60,289 nt of DNA from an uncultured Bacteroidales bacterium (lineage in GTDB: Bacteria > Bacteroidota > Bacteroidia > Bacteroidales > UBA932). The translations under genes were made by a program, and so were the position numbers. A model generated the notes under the pieces. The model worked only from the letters and a program-made list of their open reading frames with translations. It ran no database searches and was not told the origin of the DNA. The stretch spans positions 1-60,289 of the forward strand of contig URDD01000005.1 in the NCBI GenBank assembly GCA_900546395.1, read 5' to 3'. Of the stretch, positions 27,154 to 36,523 are shown one piece after another. How positions within the stretch are numbered: position 1 is the first letter of the stretch; each line of letters opens with the position of its first letter.

Positions 27154-30100
27154 TTAGAAAGTTATGTTCAATCCAATCGTATATGACCTCATCATTGGAT
27201 AGCCATCACCGTCTCCGAAATTGTCAGATCCGAATTTGTTAGAACCGTAATCCGCATCACCGGCATAAATTCCTTCCGGGTCATAATTTCTGGCATGTTT
27301 CTTCAAAGATGAGAATGTCAGCAAGTTCTCTCCTGAAAGGTATATTTTCAGACCAGCCAGGCGAATTTTATCAACAATCTTCTTAGGGAAGTTGTAGTCT
27401 ATAGTCAGATTCTTCAGACGAAGATATGCAGCACTTTGCAGATATCTGGTATTCGGCTGAGAAAGGATTGTTCCTGAATCGCAAGCAGAATAAGCCACAA
27501 GGCGCGGCCAGTATCCGTCAGGATTTTCCTCAGACCATCTATCTGTCTGGTGCCAAGGTAAAGACATACTATAAGGTCTGCCATACTGTCCCCAGAAATA
27601 GCCGGATTCTTTAGCCGGATACCAGTCTCTTTTCCCGACTCCCTGCCACATCATACTCAGACCTATTCCGTTCCATCTGATTCCAGCTTGAATACTGTAT
27701 AGGAATCTTGGAGTGGTATTTCCAATCTTCTCAAGGTCACCATGGTCGTAAATGGTGTTGTTTCCGTTATTTATGAATCCGTCTCCATTCAAATCCACAA
27801 AACGCGGATCGCCTGCAGACCATTTATTGGAACGGTGGTTGAACTTGGAATAGTTGGCATAAGTCTGTGCCTCTTCATCACTTTGGAAAAGACCGTCACA
27901 TCTATAGCCCCACATCTCACCGAGAGTCATTCCTTCATAGTAACGTATTGAATAGTTTGTCGGGAGAGATCCTGTCTTGCTTGTATATCTTGTGATTTTG
28001 CTGACACTATCCCAAAGGGATGCCTTGATATTGTAACTAAGTGTCTTCCCTCCCACTAAATGAGAGTCTCTCCATGAAAGGCTTATTTCCCAACCATCAG
28101 TACGCATATCTGCATAGTTGCCTTTAGGAGCACTGTTTCCATATACTGCAGGAAGCTCATCTCCAGCTACATACATATCAGTTGTCGCCTTCCTGTATAT
28201 ATCACCGGTAAAATTAAGTCGTCCGTTAAAAGCTTCGAAATCAATACCTATGTCGTAGGTAGTGGCTTTCTCCCAAGTAAGACTGCTTGGTATAGGAGTA
28301 GGAGCTTCAGTATAGTTGAACACCGCACCATCATTAAGCAGCGAGGACTGGGAAATGGTCATTGTAGAAAGGTATGCATAAGCATCACTAATAAGACCAT
28401 TTCCTGCAGAACCTGCAGAGAGTCGAATCTTCAGATTATCAAGCCATTCTGCATTTTTCAGAAATCCTTCTTCTGAAATCCTCCATCCGATAGATGCAGA
28501 AGGGAAGAATCCCCAACGCTGGCCTGAAGGGAACTTTGAGTTACCGTCATATCGGCCGCTGGCCTCAATAAGATATTTTCCCTTGAAATTATAACTCACA
28601 CGGTAAAAAGCACCTACCATCCCCCAATCATAGCTTCCGTTGTCCTTGAGTGTTATGGCTTCTCCGCTAAGAAGACTGAAGTTAGGCTGTGAAGGTATCA
28701 TGATTCCCTCTCTGTTCATAAGATTTGTCTTATAAAGGTAATCCTCTATATTCCAACCTCCCAGAATAGAAAGGTGATGGTTGTCTCCAAGTCTCGGTGT
28801 ATATGTCAAAGTTATATTGGATGCTATCCTCTGCCTGTGATATGAGCGTTCTTCATAAAGAGAGCCTCCCGGGCGTGTTCCGGTACTTGCAGGTCCGGTA
28901 TAGAATTCATAACTGTTGACAGCCTGAGACCTTTCTGTCTGATTGAAATAGAAACTAAGATCAGCATTTGCGACAAGAACATCCTTTATAAAGTCAATCG
29001 CTACTGATGTTCTGTTGTTCATATCGAACTTAGTATCTTTTTTCCATGAGTTACCTTCAACGAAGCCAGCCCATCCTGTATATACTGCAGCCTCAGTCCA
29101 TGTTCCGTCCGGATTGGTTACCAATGTCATAGGGAAACCCTGGTGATTCAGCATTCGGTTGATATTCATAGGAGTCGTATTGATTCCCGTATGAGCCGTC
29201 GGCTGATGTGAGTTCCTGTACATAAAATCAAGAGTGTTTTCCACTCTGAACCACGGCCTGATCTTTACGATACCTTTTGCCTTCACATTATACTGGTGAT
29301 ATTTCTCATTTCCGGCATTGTAAATACCATCCTGTCCGAAATAACGTCCGGAAACATAATAAGAAGCTGTTTCTCCTCCTCCTGACACACTGAGACTATG
29401 CTGATGACCTGTGGTGAAATCCTTATAGAACACGTCATACCAGTTTGTGTTACCGAAATACTCGTAGCCTCCACGATTGTTCACGCGCCACTTTTCATAT
29501 GAAGGGTCTTCATTTCTGCGCGCGAGTTCTTCATACCACGTACGGTTGAATTTGAATACATTGTTTATATTGGCAGGATCAACACCATAGGCATTGCGAT
29601 ATGACTCGAGGAATGTTGTAGTAAAATCATATCCGTTGGTCACCATTTCAGGTACTACTGTTCTCTGGTAAATAGAAAAGGTGCCATTATATGTTATCTT
29701 TGCCCTGCCCTTTTCTGGAGATTTAGTTGTAAGCAGAATAACTCCGAACGTTCCTCTGGCTCCATAGACAGCTGTAGAAGATGCGTCTTTCAATACTGTA
29801 ATGGATTCGATATCATCAGGATTTACCGTTGACATATCAGTTTCAACACCGTCAACAAGAACAAGCGCTGATCCCCCAGAACCGATTGAGTTTTCAGCAC
29901 CACGGATGCGAACTGTAGCGCCGCGGTTAGGCTTGCCGTCTGAAAATGTCATAGTAAGACCCGGAACTGCGCCCTGAAGCGAGCGTGAAATGTTCATCGA
30001 AGACCCCATACGCTCTTCGAGACTTTCTGTGGTGATACTCTCTACAGCTCCTACAATATCCCTGCGCTTCTGGACTCCATATCCGACAACCACACTTTCA

Positions 30101-30456
30101 TCGAGACTAGTATTATCTGTAATCATTGTCACATCAAGCACAGCGCGGGAAGCTATCTTTATAGTTTCTGTCTTGAATCCGAGACAACTGAACGTCAAAG
30201 AAGCATCACTGCCTGCTTTGATTGAATATTTTCCGTCAACATCTGTAGATGTTCCTGTTGTAGAGCCAGGAATAAATACCATCGCTCCGACAACCGGCTC
30301 ACCGGTCTGATCCAAAACCACACCAGAAACGGTTATTTCTTTCTCCTGTGCATATAAAGAAAGATTATTGGCGGCCAGACACAAGACAGACACCATACAC
30401 ACCAGCCGATATGCAAGCCGTCTCAATGTCGAGACCAAATTAATGGATTGATTCAT
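27154..30456 (-). CDS. SusC/RagA-family TonB-dependent outer-membrane transporter
   Basis: 1100 residues from ATG at 30456; 30465 adds three. After the signal peptide there is a carboxypeptidase-regulatory-like domain (VSGVVLDQTGEPVVGAMVF...YSIKAG), then the plug with DESVVVGYGVQKRRD and VRIRGAENS, SALVLVDGVETDMSTVNPDD and IESITVLKDASSTAVYGARG, which is diagnostic for SusC. The rest is a 22-strand barrel ending in IGLNITF. It imports an oligomer with its SusD partner using TonB energy. No ECF sigma/anti-sigma or hybrid two-component regulator is adjacent, so control must come from elsewhere. Confidence 0.96.
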   Translation of the reverse strand: MNQSINLVSTLRRLAYRLVCMVSVLCLAANNLSLYAQEKEITVSGVVLDQTGEPVVGAMVFIPGSTTGTSTDVDGKYSIKAGSDASLTFSCLGFKTETIKIASRAVLDVTMITDNTSLDESVVVGYGVQKRRDIVGAVESITTESLEERMGSSMNISRSLQGAVPGLTMTFSDGKPNRGATVRIRGAENSIGSGGSALVLVDGVETDMSTVNPDDIESITVLKDASSTAVYGARGTFGVILLTTKSPEKGRAKITYNGTFSIYQRTVVPEMVTNGYDFTTTFLESYRNAYGVDPANINNVFKFNRTWYEELARRNEDPSYEKWRVNNRGGYEYFGNTNWYDVFYKDFTTGHQHSLSVSGGGETASYYVSGRYFGQDGIYNAGNEKYHQYNVKAKGIVKIRPWFRVENTLDFMYRNSHQPTAHTGINTTPMNINRMLNHQGFPMTLVTNPDGTWTEAAVYTGWAGFVEGNSWKKDTKFDMNNRTSVAIDFIKDVLVANADLSFYFNQTERSQAVNSYEFYTGPASTGTRPGGSLYEERSYHRQRIASNITLTYTPRLGDNHHLSILGGWNIEDYLYKTNLMNREGIMIPSQPNFSLLSGEAITLKDNGSYDWGMVGAFYRVSYNFKGKYLIEASGRYDGNSKFPSGQRWGFFPSASIGWRISEEGFLKNAEWLDNLKIRLSAGSAGNGLISDAYAYLSTMTISQSSLLNDGAVFNYTEAPTPIPSSLTWEKATTYDIGIDFEAFNGRLNFTGDIYRKATTDMYVAGDELPAVYGNSAPKGNYADMRTDGWEISLSWRDSHLVGGKTLSYNIKASLWDSVSKITRYTSKTGSLPTNYSIRYYEGMTLGEMWGYRCDGLFQSDEEAQTYANYSKFNHRSNKWSAGDPRFVDLNGDGFINNGNNTIYDHGDLEKIGNTTPRFLYSIQAGIRWNGIGLSMMWQGVGKRDWYPAKESGYFWGQYGRPYSMSLPWHQTDRWSEENPDGYWPRLVAYSACDSGTILSQPNTRYLQSAAYLRLKNLTIDYNFPKKIVDKIRLAGLKIYLSGENLLTFSSLKKHARNYDPEGIYAGDADYGSNKFGSDNFGDGDGYPMMRSYTIGLNITF

Positions 30457-30542
30457 TTCCAACAATAATTTAGTTGTTATTACTTATTGTCAGACTTTTC
30501 ATTTTCTTCTATTGTCACCAATCATCCATTTCAAATCTGCCG

Positions 30543-30574
30543 CAAAATTATTTTTATTTTTTCATTTTTTCAAA
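30543..30574 (-). promoter_or_regulatory. Bacteroidetes promoter of the susC operon
   Basis: On the minus strand TTTG (30571-30574), 20 bases, TAATTTTG (30543-30550), exact consensus and spacing. The leader to the susC start is about 80 bases. Confidence 0.75.
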
Positions 30575-30628
30575 TTTTTTAACATTTTTATAACAAAAGA
30601 GACCAAAATGAAACAAATCAACAAATAA

Positions 30629-30660
30629 TTTGTTCAAATAAAAATATTAGCATATCTTAG
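30629..30660 (+). promoter_or_regulatory. Probable promoter of the BACON/Fn3 lipoprotein gene
   Basis: TTTG (30629-30632), 20 bases, TATCTTAG (30653-30660); one mismatch to TAnnTTTG. It is back to back with the susC promoter, 55 bases away. Confidence 0.5.
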
Positions 30661-30764
30661 CGGCTTAGATTTTTCATTTCTTCTCGTTTTCATCAGTCAT
30701 AATGAATAAAGACTTGTTCTGCCATTTACACCTATTAATAATAACAACAGTAAAAGACATTTGC

Positions 30765-33713
30765 ATGAAAGCAATAGGAACCTGGATAAAAGCGACTGCA
30801 ATCCTATCAATCGCCTTGTACCTGACAGCTTGCACCAAAGGTCCGGAAGAACAGCCGCTGAAGCGAGACACAGACGCTATTCAGCTAACTTATAATGAAG
30901 GATCATCAGCAAAAGTGTCTGTAAGATACAACGGACAATGGGAGTCCCGGATTGAATGTACAGAAGAAGACGGGACTCTTGCCGACAGCTGGTTTTCAGT
31001 ATCCCCGGAAAACGGAAGCGGCAACGGCAGCGATTACCAATTCGTAACAATAACAGCTAAGAGAAACCCCGGAAACAAACGTACGGGAACTCTTCACCTG
31101 ATAGCAGGAGGAGAATCACACAGTATATCAGTAACTCAGGAAGACGGACATTTTTCCGTATCCGAGCCTGTAATTTCCGGAGTCCTGAAATCAGGAAGCG
31201 CTTCAAATGCCGAACTCCTTATAAATTACGACAAGGCATTCGGCGGAGAAAAAGTATCTGTAACATCCAAACTGAGCGGATCGTCACAAGGACTTTCCAT
31301 TCAGGAAAAATATGAGACAACTATTGAAAAAGAAGGCAACGGAAACATATCCATACCTATCTCAGGTACTCCTGAAACTATAGGAGATGTCATCTGTACC
31401 ACTATATTATCAATGGACGGAAAAGAAATCTTCAACGGAAATATCACCGCAAGCATCAGCTCTTCAAACGAGATTTTCAACATGGGGTTCGATCTTTTCG
31501 TATGGGGAGGAAACTATCCTGAAAACAAGCCCGGCACTACACCACGATCCGACAATAAACAGGCCGGAAAGGAATTTGTCGGCACCGAGCCTGTTGCAGG
31601 AACACTGACTGCAGGAACAGACGGAGCACAAGATGCATTCAATACCATGACTGAAGAATACCGGACAAACAGAGGTATTACAGGCTGGTCAGGATCAAAG
31701 GTATATGAGCACCCTGGCTACCTTAAAATAGGAACAGGAAGCGCAAGCGGATGGATTATGACGCCTGAACTTGCAAACCTGAGCGCATCTCCTGAAGAAG
31801 TCGTAATATCAGTTGATTTCATGAGATTCGACAATGAAGAAGGAACATATATCGTTTCTGCTGAAGGAGCCGGAACCATAAGCAATGGTACTGTAAATAC
31901 TGCTAACCTTCCTACCCAAAGCAGTTCAGGAGACAGAAAATGGAGGACTCTTACATTTACTGTAAAGAACGCTACAAATAAGACACGAATCCGCATAGGC
32001 GCAGAAGGTGACGGAGCAGGATACCGTATCAATATAGACAATATTAAAGTCATGGGTGCGGAAAAAGCCGTTGTCACAGAACAACTCCCTGCCCCTGAAG
32101 CAGAGGAAATACTGACGACGCCTTCTGAGAATTCCATAAAATTCATGTGGGCAGCCATAGAAGGAGCTACATCATATAATCTGACACTCGCCTCTCAGGC
32201 ATCTCCTGAATTCAAAAAAACAGTATCTACTCCAGAATCCAGTTATCTTTTCGAAAATCTGGTTCCAGGACTTTATCTGTTCACAGTACAGGCCGTATAT
32301 GAGCCGAATCCTATATTTAATTCCGAAATTACGGAAACCACTGCCGGGACCACCGGATTTGTAGCGGAAAAATTGAAGGCTCCACAGAATGTGAAAGTTG
32401 AAGACATAACACCTTCCGGCGCAAAAATATCATGGGATATGGTCAACGGTGCCGGAAAATATAAGGTAACCGTAAAACAGGGAGAATCTCCGGTAAAGTC
32501 TGAAATAACTGAAAAAACAGAGCTGTCTGTCAGTGAACTCGCTAAAGGAAGTGTATATACTGTCGCAGTCAAAGCACTGGCAGGTACAGGCGAAACAGAA
32601 CACGAATTCGATTCGGATGAAACTTCAGTCCAGTTTGAAACAACTAACCCTGATCCGCTTTCCGCTCCGTCAGTAACACTGTACCATACTTCATACGGAC
32701 TTGCAGTAGTAAGTTTCGAATATGATCGGAGCCAGCAGGAAGACACGAAGTTCAGCATACAGCTTTGCAATGCCGGAGGTAGTGTAATCAGGGAATACAC
32801 AAAGTGGAATTTCAACAAGAAATACACAAAGCACGGTACCAGATTCATGTTCGGAGGTCTTGACTCCAATACTGCATATCAGGTAAAAGTCAAGCGTATA
32901 AGCCTTGATGCAAACCAGTGGGAAGATTCTGACTGGAGTAGCAGTCTGTCATTCACGACAAATCAAATGCCTGACAAGTCAGGATATCTTCTTTGGAATG
33001 ACTTTGACCAGCATCCTTGGGGTGGAAATGGTCCGATGATAGCATTTGGCATTGACCCTAAAGCCAAAGATTCCGAGTTTGATTTCCTAAACTGGAAAGA
33101 CAATACTTCCTGGAGCATTGCTTCACCTGTAAAGAATATGGATAATCTCGGAAACGGCGTTGGCAAAAACGTTAGCGGACAGAATATTACAAGTAAATAC
33201 CACGAATTGTTCATGCCTGGCTGGGACAGCGAAGAACTTGGCAAGAATGACAAGGAGAAGGCTACGGGAACTGTCTATCTGTGCGGAGGCATGATGAAAT
33301 TCGGAACAGGAAGTTCTTACGGAAGGCTGACATTGCCTGCTTTTGCAGAACTTAATGCACCGTCATCACTGGAAATTTCACTCAGCGCAGGACCTTATTG
33401 CGAGCCTAACAACGACTCCGGATCCCTGACAGTAGAACCATCCGTCCTTAACGGAGAGACATTCAATATAGAAATACTTTCCGGCCCTGGAACGATAAAG
33501 ACTGTCGATGGCCAGACTGTCGGCAAGACTCAAACCAGTGTGAAGAACAAGACTCTGTCCGAAATGGACGCAGAGACCAACGGAAGGTTCGAGCTTACAC
33601 CTCACACTATTGTCATAGAGGGCGCTACTTCAGAAACCAGAATATCAATCTATACAAACGGAAACAGCGACGGACGTATGTGGATAGATGACATCAAGGT
33701 AAAAAAGATGTAG
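30765..33713 (+). CDS. BACON/Fn3-containing surface lipoprotein, probable glycan or surface ligand binder
   Basis: 982 residues from ATG at 30765, where MKAIGTWIKATAILSIALYL begins a lipoprotein signal ending at TAC (cysteine near 23); the frame to 30702 adds a non-signal extension. Order of domains: a BACON-like domain (about 35-130, ending HSISVTQEDG), a beta-sandwich region containing GWSGSKVYEHPGYLKIGTGS (about 300-430), two or three Fn3-like domains (about 440-740, e.g. APQNVKVEDITPSGAKISW) and a second beta-sandwich (about 750-980) ending in MWIDDIKVKKM. Both sandwich regions share a FGTGS/IGTGS segment, so they are likely duplicates. Divergent from susC, so probably part of the same nutrient locus. 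Confidence 0.88.
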   Translation: MKAIGTWIKATAILSIALYLTACTKGPEEQPLKRDTDAIQLTYNEGSSAKVSVRYNGQWESRIECTEEDGTLADSWFSVSPENGSGNGSDYQFVTITAKRNPGNKRTGTLHLIAGGESHSISVTQEDGHFSVSEPVISGVLKSGSASNAELLINYDKAFGGEKVSVTSKLSGSSQGLSIQEKYETTIEKEGNGNISIPISGTPETIGDVICTTILSMDGKEIFNGNITASISSSNEIFNMGFDLFVWGGNYPENKPGTTPRSDNKQAGKEFVGTEPVAGTLTAGTDGAQDAFNTMTEEYRTNRGITGWSGSKVYEHPGYLKIGTGSASGWIMTPELANLSASPEEVVISVDFMRFDNEEGTYIVSAEGAGTISNGTVNTANLPTQSSSGDRKWRTLTFTVKNATNKTRIRIGAEGDGAGYRINIDNIKVMGAEKAVVTEQLPAPEAEEILTTPSENSIKFMWAAIEGATSYNLTLASQASPEFKKTVSTPESSYLFENLVPGLYLFTVQAVYEPNPIFNSEITETTAGTTGFVAEKLKAPQNVKVEDITPSGAKISWDMVNGAGKYKVTVKQGESPVKSEITEKTELSVSELAKGSVYTVAVKALAGTGETEHEFDSDETSVQFETTNPDPLSAPSVTLYHTSYGLAVVSFEYDRSQQEDTKFSIQLCNAGGSVIREYTKWNFNKKYTKHGTRFMFGGLDSNTAYQVKVKRISLDANQWEDSDWSSSLSFTTNQMPDKSGYLLWNDFDQHPWGGNGPMIAFGIDPKAKDSEFDFLNWKDNTSWSIASPVKNMDNLGNGVGKNVSGQNITSKYHELFMPGWDSEELGKNDKEKATGTVYLCGGMMKFGTGSSYGRLTLPAFAELNAPSSLEISLSAGPYCEPNNDSGSLTVEPSVLNGETFNIEILSGPGTIKTVDGQTVGKTQTSVKNKTLSEMDAETNGRFELTPHTIVIEGATSETRISIYTNGNSDGRMWIDDIKVKKM

Positions 33714-33760
33714 TCACTATTAAAATATTCCGAGAAATCAGGAATATTGACACAAAATAA

Positions 33761-33813
33761 GGGGATGAATTCCAGGTTATGATAATTACATATTAACCTG
33801 AAATTCATCCCCT
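33761..33813. terminator. Hairpin terminator between convergent genes
   Basis: GGGGATGAATT...AGGTTA pairs with TAACCT...AATTCATCCCC, with one mismatched base near the middle. It separates the plus-strand lipoprotein gene from clpB on the minus strand. Confidence 0.75.
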
Positions 33814-33836
33814 ATCTCTTTAAACAACCTGCAATA

Positions 33837-36011
33837 TCAGCGAATCACTATCTGACCATCCCGGACATCTACCTGAATCACGGAATCTTTTCTGACCTTT
33901 CCGTCAAGTATGGATTTGGCAAGCATATTCACCAGTTCCCTCTGCATAAGTCTCTTTATCGGACGTGCTCCGTATGCCGGCTCATACCCCCTGGTGCTCA
34001 TATAATCCTCAAAAGACTTGGTAAATGTCACAGTGACCCCATTCTCCGAAAGACGGCTTTCCAAGTCCCGCATCTGAAGATGCAGGATCTCTCTGATATC
34101 CTTCTGGGAAAGCGGCTCAAACATTATTATTTCATCTATTCTCTAAAGGACCTCCGGACGCACGGTCTTTTTCAATATCTCAAGCACATCCTTCCTGCAT
34201 TCTTCCAATATACTGGACCTGCGCGCAAGTGCCGCCTTTTCTGTCTCAGGATTACTATCCTGCATACCTAAAGCAGGAAGTTTCTCCATATAGCCTTGAA
34301 TAACATCCGCTCCGACATTTGACGTCATTATCAAAATCGTATTCTTGAAATCCACAGTTCTGCCTTTATTATCAGTAAGACGGCCGTCATCAAGTACCTG
34401 AAGCAGAATATTGAACACATCAGGATGAGCCTTCTCAATCTCATCCAGAAGCACTACAGAATACGGCTTCCTACGCACTGCTTCAGTAAGCTGACCTCCC
34501 TCATCGTAACCCACATATCCAGGAGGCGCACCTACAAGCCTGCTCACTGAGTGACGCTCCTGATATTCGCTCATATCGATACGCGTCATCATATTCTCGT
34601 CGTTAAACAGAAACTCTGCAAGAGCTTTAGCCAATTCTGTCTTTCCTACACCGGTAGTACCCATAAACAGGAAAGAACCTATAGGCCTTTTCTCATTCTG
34701 GAGACCGGCCCTGCTTCTTCTGACGGCATCCGCTACTGCTCTTATCGCATCATCCTGACCGACAACCCTTTTGTGCAACTCTTCCTCCATTCTGAGAAGT
34801 TTCTCTCTTTCGCTCTCAAGCATCCTTTTCACAGGAATACCGGTCCACTTGGCCACAACTTCAGCGATATCCTCAGGAGTAACAGCCTCTGTGATTATAG
34901 GGTCCTTTATATCAGCCTGCTTTGCTGTAAGTTCTTCGATTTTTTTCTTACACTCAGCCATCTTGCCGTATCTTATCTCAGCTACCTTCCCGTAATCACC
35001 GGCCCTTTCTGCATTCTGAGCCTGGATTTTATATTCCTCTATTTTCTGACGAGCATCCTGAAGGTCAGAAAGAATTGTCTTTTCCTCTTTCCATTTCTTC
35101 ATAAGAACATCACGACGTGAATTAAGTTCGGCAAGTTCTTCCTTTATTTTGTCCATTTTCAGAGAAACACCTTCCCTTTTAATAGCCTCCCTTTCTATTT
35201 CCAACTGCCTGATCTTACTGTTAAGGTCATCAATAGGCTCAGGAACGGAATTCATCTCAAGACGCAGTTTGGAAGCTGCTTCATCCACAAGGTCTATCGC
35301 CTTATCAGGCAAGAATCTGCTCGTAATATACCTGTGAGAGAGTTCTACTGCTGAAATAAGGGCATCGTCCTCTATTTTTACCTTGTGATGGTTTTCATAC
35401 CTTTCTTTCAAACCTCTTAAGATGGAAATTGACTCTGCCGGAGTCGGTTCATCGACAGTCACCATCTGGAATCGTCTTTCCAGAGCCTTGTCCGCTTCAA
35501 AATATTTCTGATACTCATCAAGAGTCGTAGAGCCGATAGTCCTCAGTTCACCACGCGCCAGTGCCGGTTTTAATATATTGGAAGCATCCATAGCACCTGA
35601 TGACCGCCCCGCTCCTACAAGTGTATGAATCTCATCTATAAACAGAATTATTTCCCCATCGCTGTCCACTACTTCCTTGACAACTCCTTTAAGCCTCTCT
35701 TCAAACTCACCCTGATACTTGGCACCGGCAATCAATGCTCCCAAATCCAAAGAATAGATTTTCTTTGTCTTCAAGTTTTCAGGTACATTCCCATCTATGA
35801 TTTTCTGCGCAATACCTTCTGATATTGCTGTTTTACCGACACCCGGTTCTCCCACAAGAATCGGATTATTCTTAGTCCTCCTGCTCAATATCTGGAGAAC
35901 CCTTCTTATCTCCTCGTCCCTTCCTATGACAGGATCGAGCTTTCCTTGCGCAGCCTTATCGTTAAGATTGACCGCGAACTTTTCAAGATTTTCCAAACTT
36001 TTGTTTTCCAT
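33837..36011 (-). pseudogene. clpB: ClpB disaggregase lacking the N-domain, interrupted by in-frame TAG
   Basis: The 724-codon frame is ClpB: AAA1 Walker A GEPGVGKTA, GMI/arm region, a coiled-coil middle domain (about 245-360) and AAA2 Walker A GTTGVGKTE with APPGYVGYDEGGQLTEA. It resolves protein aggregates with DnaK. The usual N-terminal domain of about 145 residues is absent: the start (MENKSLENLEKFAVNL) falls next to GKLDPVIGRDEEIRR, much like the short ClpB form of E. coli, and an AAAGGAGA site precedes the ATG. Codon 623 (34143-34145) is TAG in RPEVL*RIDEIIMF; the family has asparagine (LNRIDE). The downstream 101 residues are intact (sensor-2 GARPIKRLMQ). Truncation here would remove the AAA2 small domain. 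Confidence 0.9.
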
Positions 36012-36060
36012 ATTCTTTTTCTCCTTTTATCTTTACTTGTACGGCCATCTATAACCTTCA

Positions 36061-36096
36061 ATAGCCGTCTGCTCTGAATGTCGAGCAAACGGCTAT
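36061..36096 (-). terminator. Strong hairpin in the secG-clpB gap
   Basis: ATAGCCGT then TGCTC pair with GAGCA then ACGGCTAT, 13 pairs with one internal mismatch and an 8-base loop. There is no T run after it on the minus strand, so it could be a leader structure of clpB rather than a terminator. Confidence 0.5.
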
Positions 36097-36125
36097 CGTC
36101 AAAATATATTCCAGCGACCTTTTTA

Positions 36126-36138
36126 TGACATTTTGTCA
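36126..36138. promoter_or_regulatory. Palindrome between secG and clpB, candidate operator
   Basis: TGACA-TTT-TGTCA is a perfect 5-bp inverted repeat with a three-base centre, 115 bases before the clpB start. Confidence 0.4.
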
Positions 36139-36157
36139 GTCGCCAAGATTCTCACAG

Positions 36158-36523
36158 TTACTCTGCCGGAGCGGACTCAGCTGCCGGAGCTTCCTGTGCA
36201 GGAGCCTGCTGTGAAGGTGCAGGGAACTCCGGAATCTGCTCTGTAGCAGCCTTTTCCACTTTATCCGTGATATCCATCTCGTTCTTTCCTGAACCAGTGG
36301 TAGTAAAAGTAGAAACTACTGAGAACACAAAAATAAACGCTACCAAACCCCAAGTTATCTTCTCAAGGATGTCTGTAGTCTTGCGCACTCCGAAAGTCTG
36401 GTTTCCTGCTGTAAAATTGCTGGCCAATCCGCCGCCTTTGCTATTCTGAAGCAAAACAACGAGAGTAAGAAGAAGGCTCGCAATAATGACAAGTACTGTA
36501 AGAATAGTAAAAATCACATTCAT
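36158..36523 (-). CDS. secG: Preprotein translocase subunit SecG
   Basis: 121 residues with two membrane helices (about 3-22 and 55-75) and the SecG signature VVLLQNSKGGGLASNF between them, followed by FGVRKTTDILEKITW. It aids SecYEG-dependent export. The tail is rich in alanine, proline and glutamine (SQQAPAQEAPAAESAPAE), common in Bacteroidetes SecG. Its start overlaps the end of the upstream TPR-like gene by 4 bases. Confidence 0.95.
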   Translation of the reverse strand: MNVIFTILTVLVIIASLLLTLVVLLQNSKGGGLASNFTAGNQTFGVRKTTDILEKITWGLVAFIFVFSVVSTFTTTGSGKNEMDITDKVEKAATEQIPEFPAPSQQAPAQEAPAAESAPAE

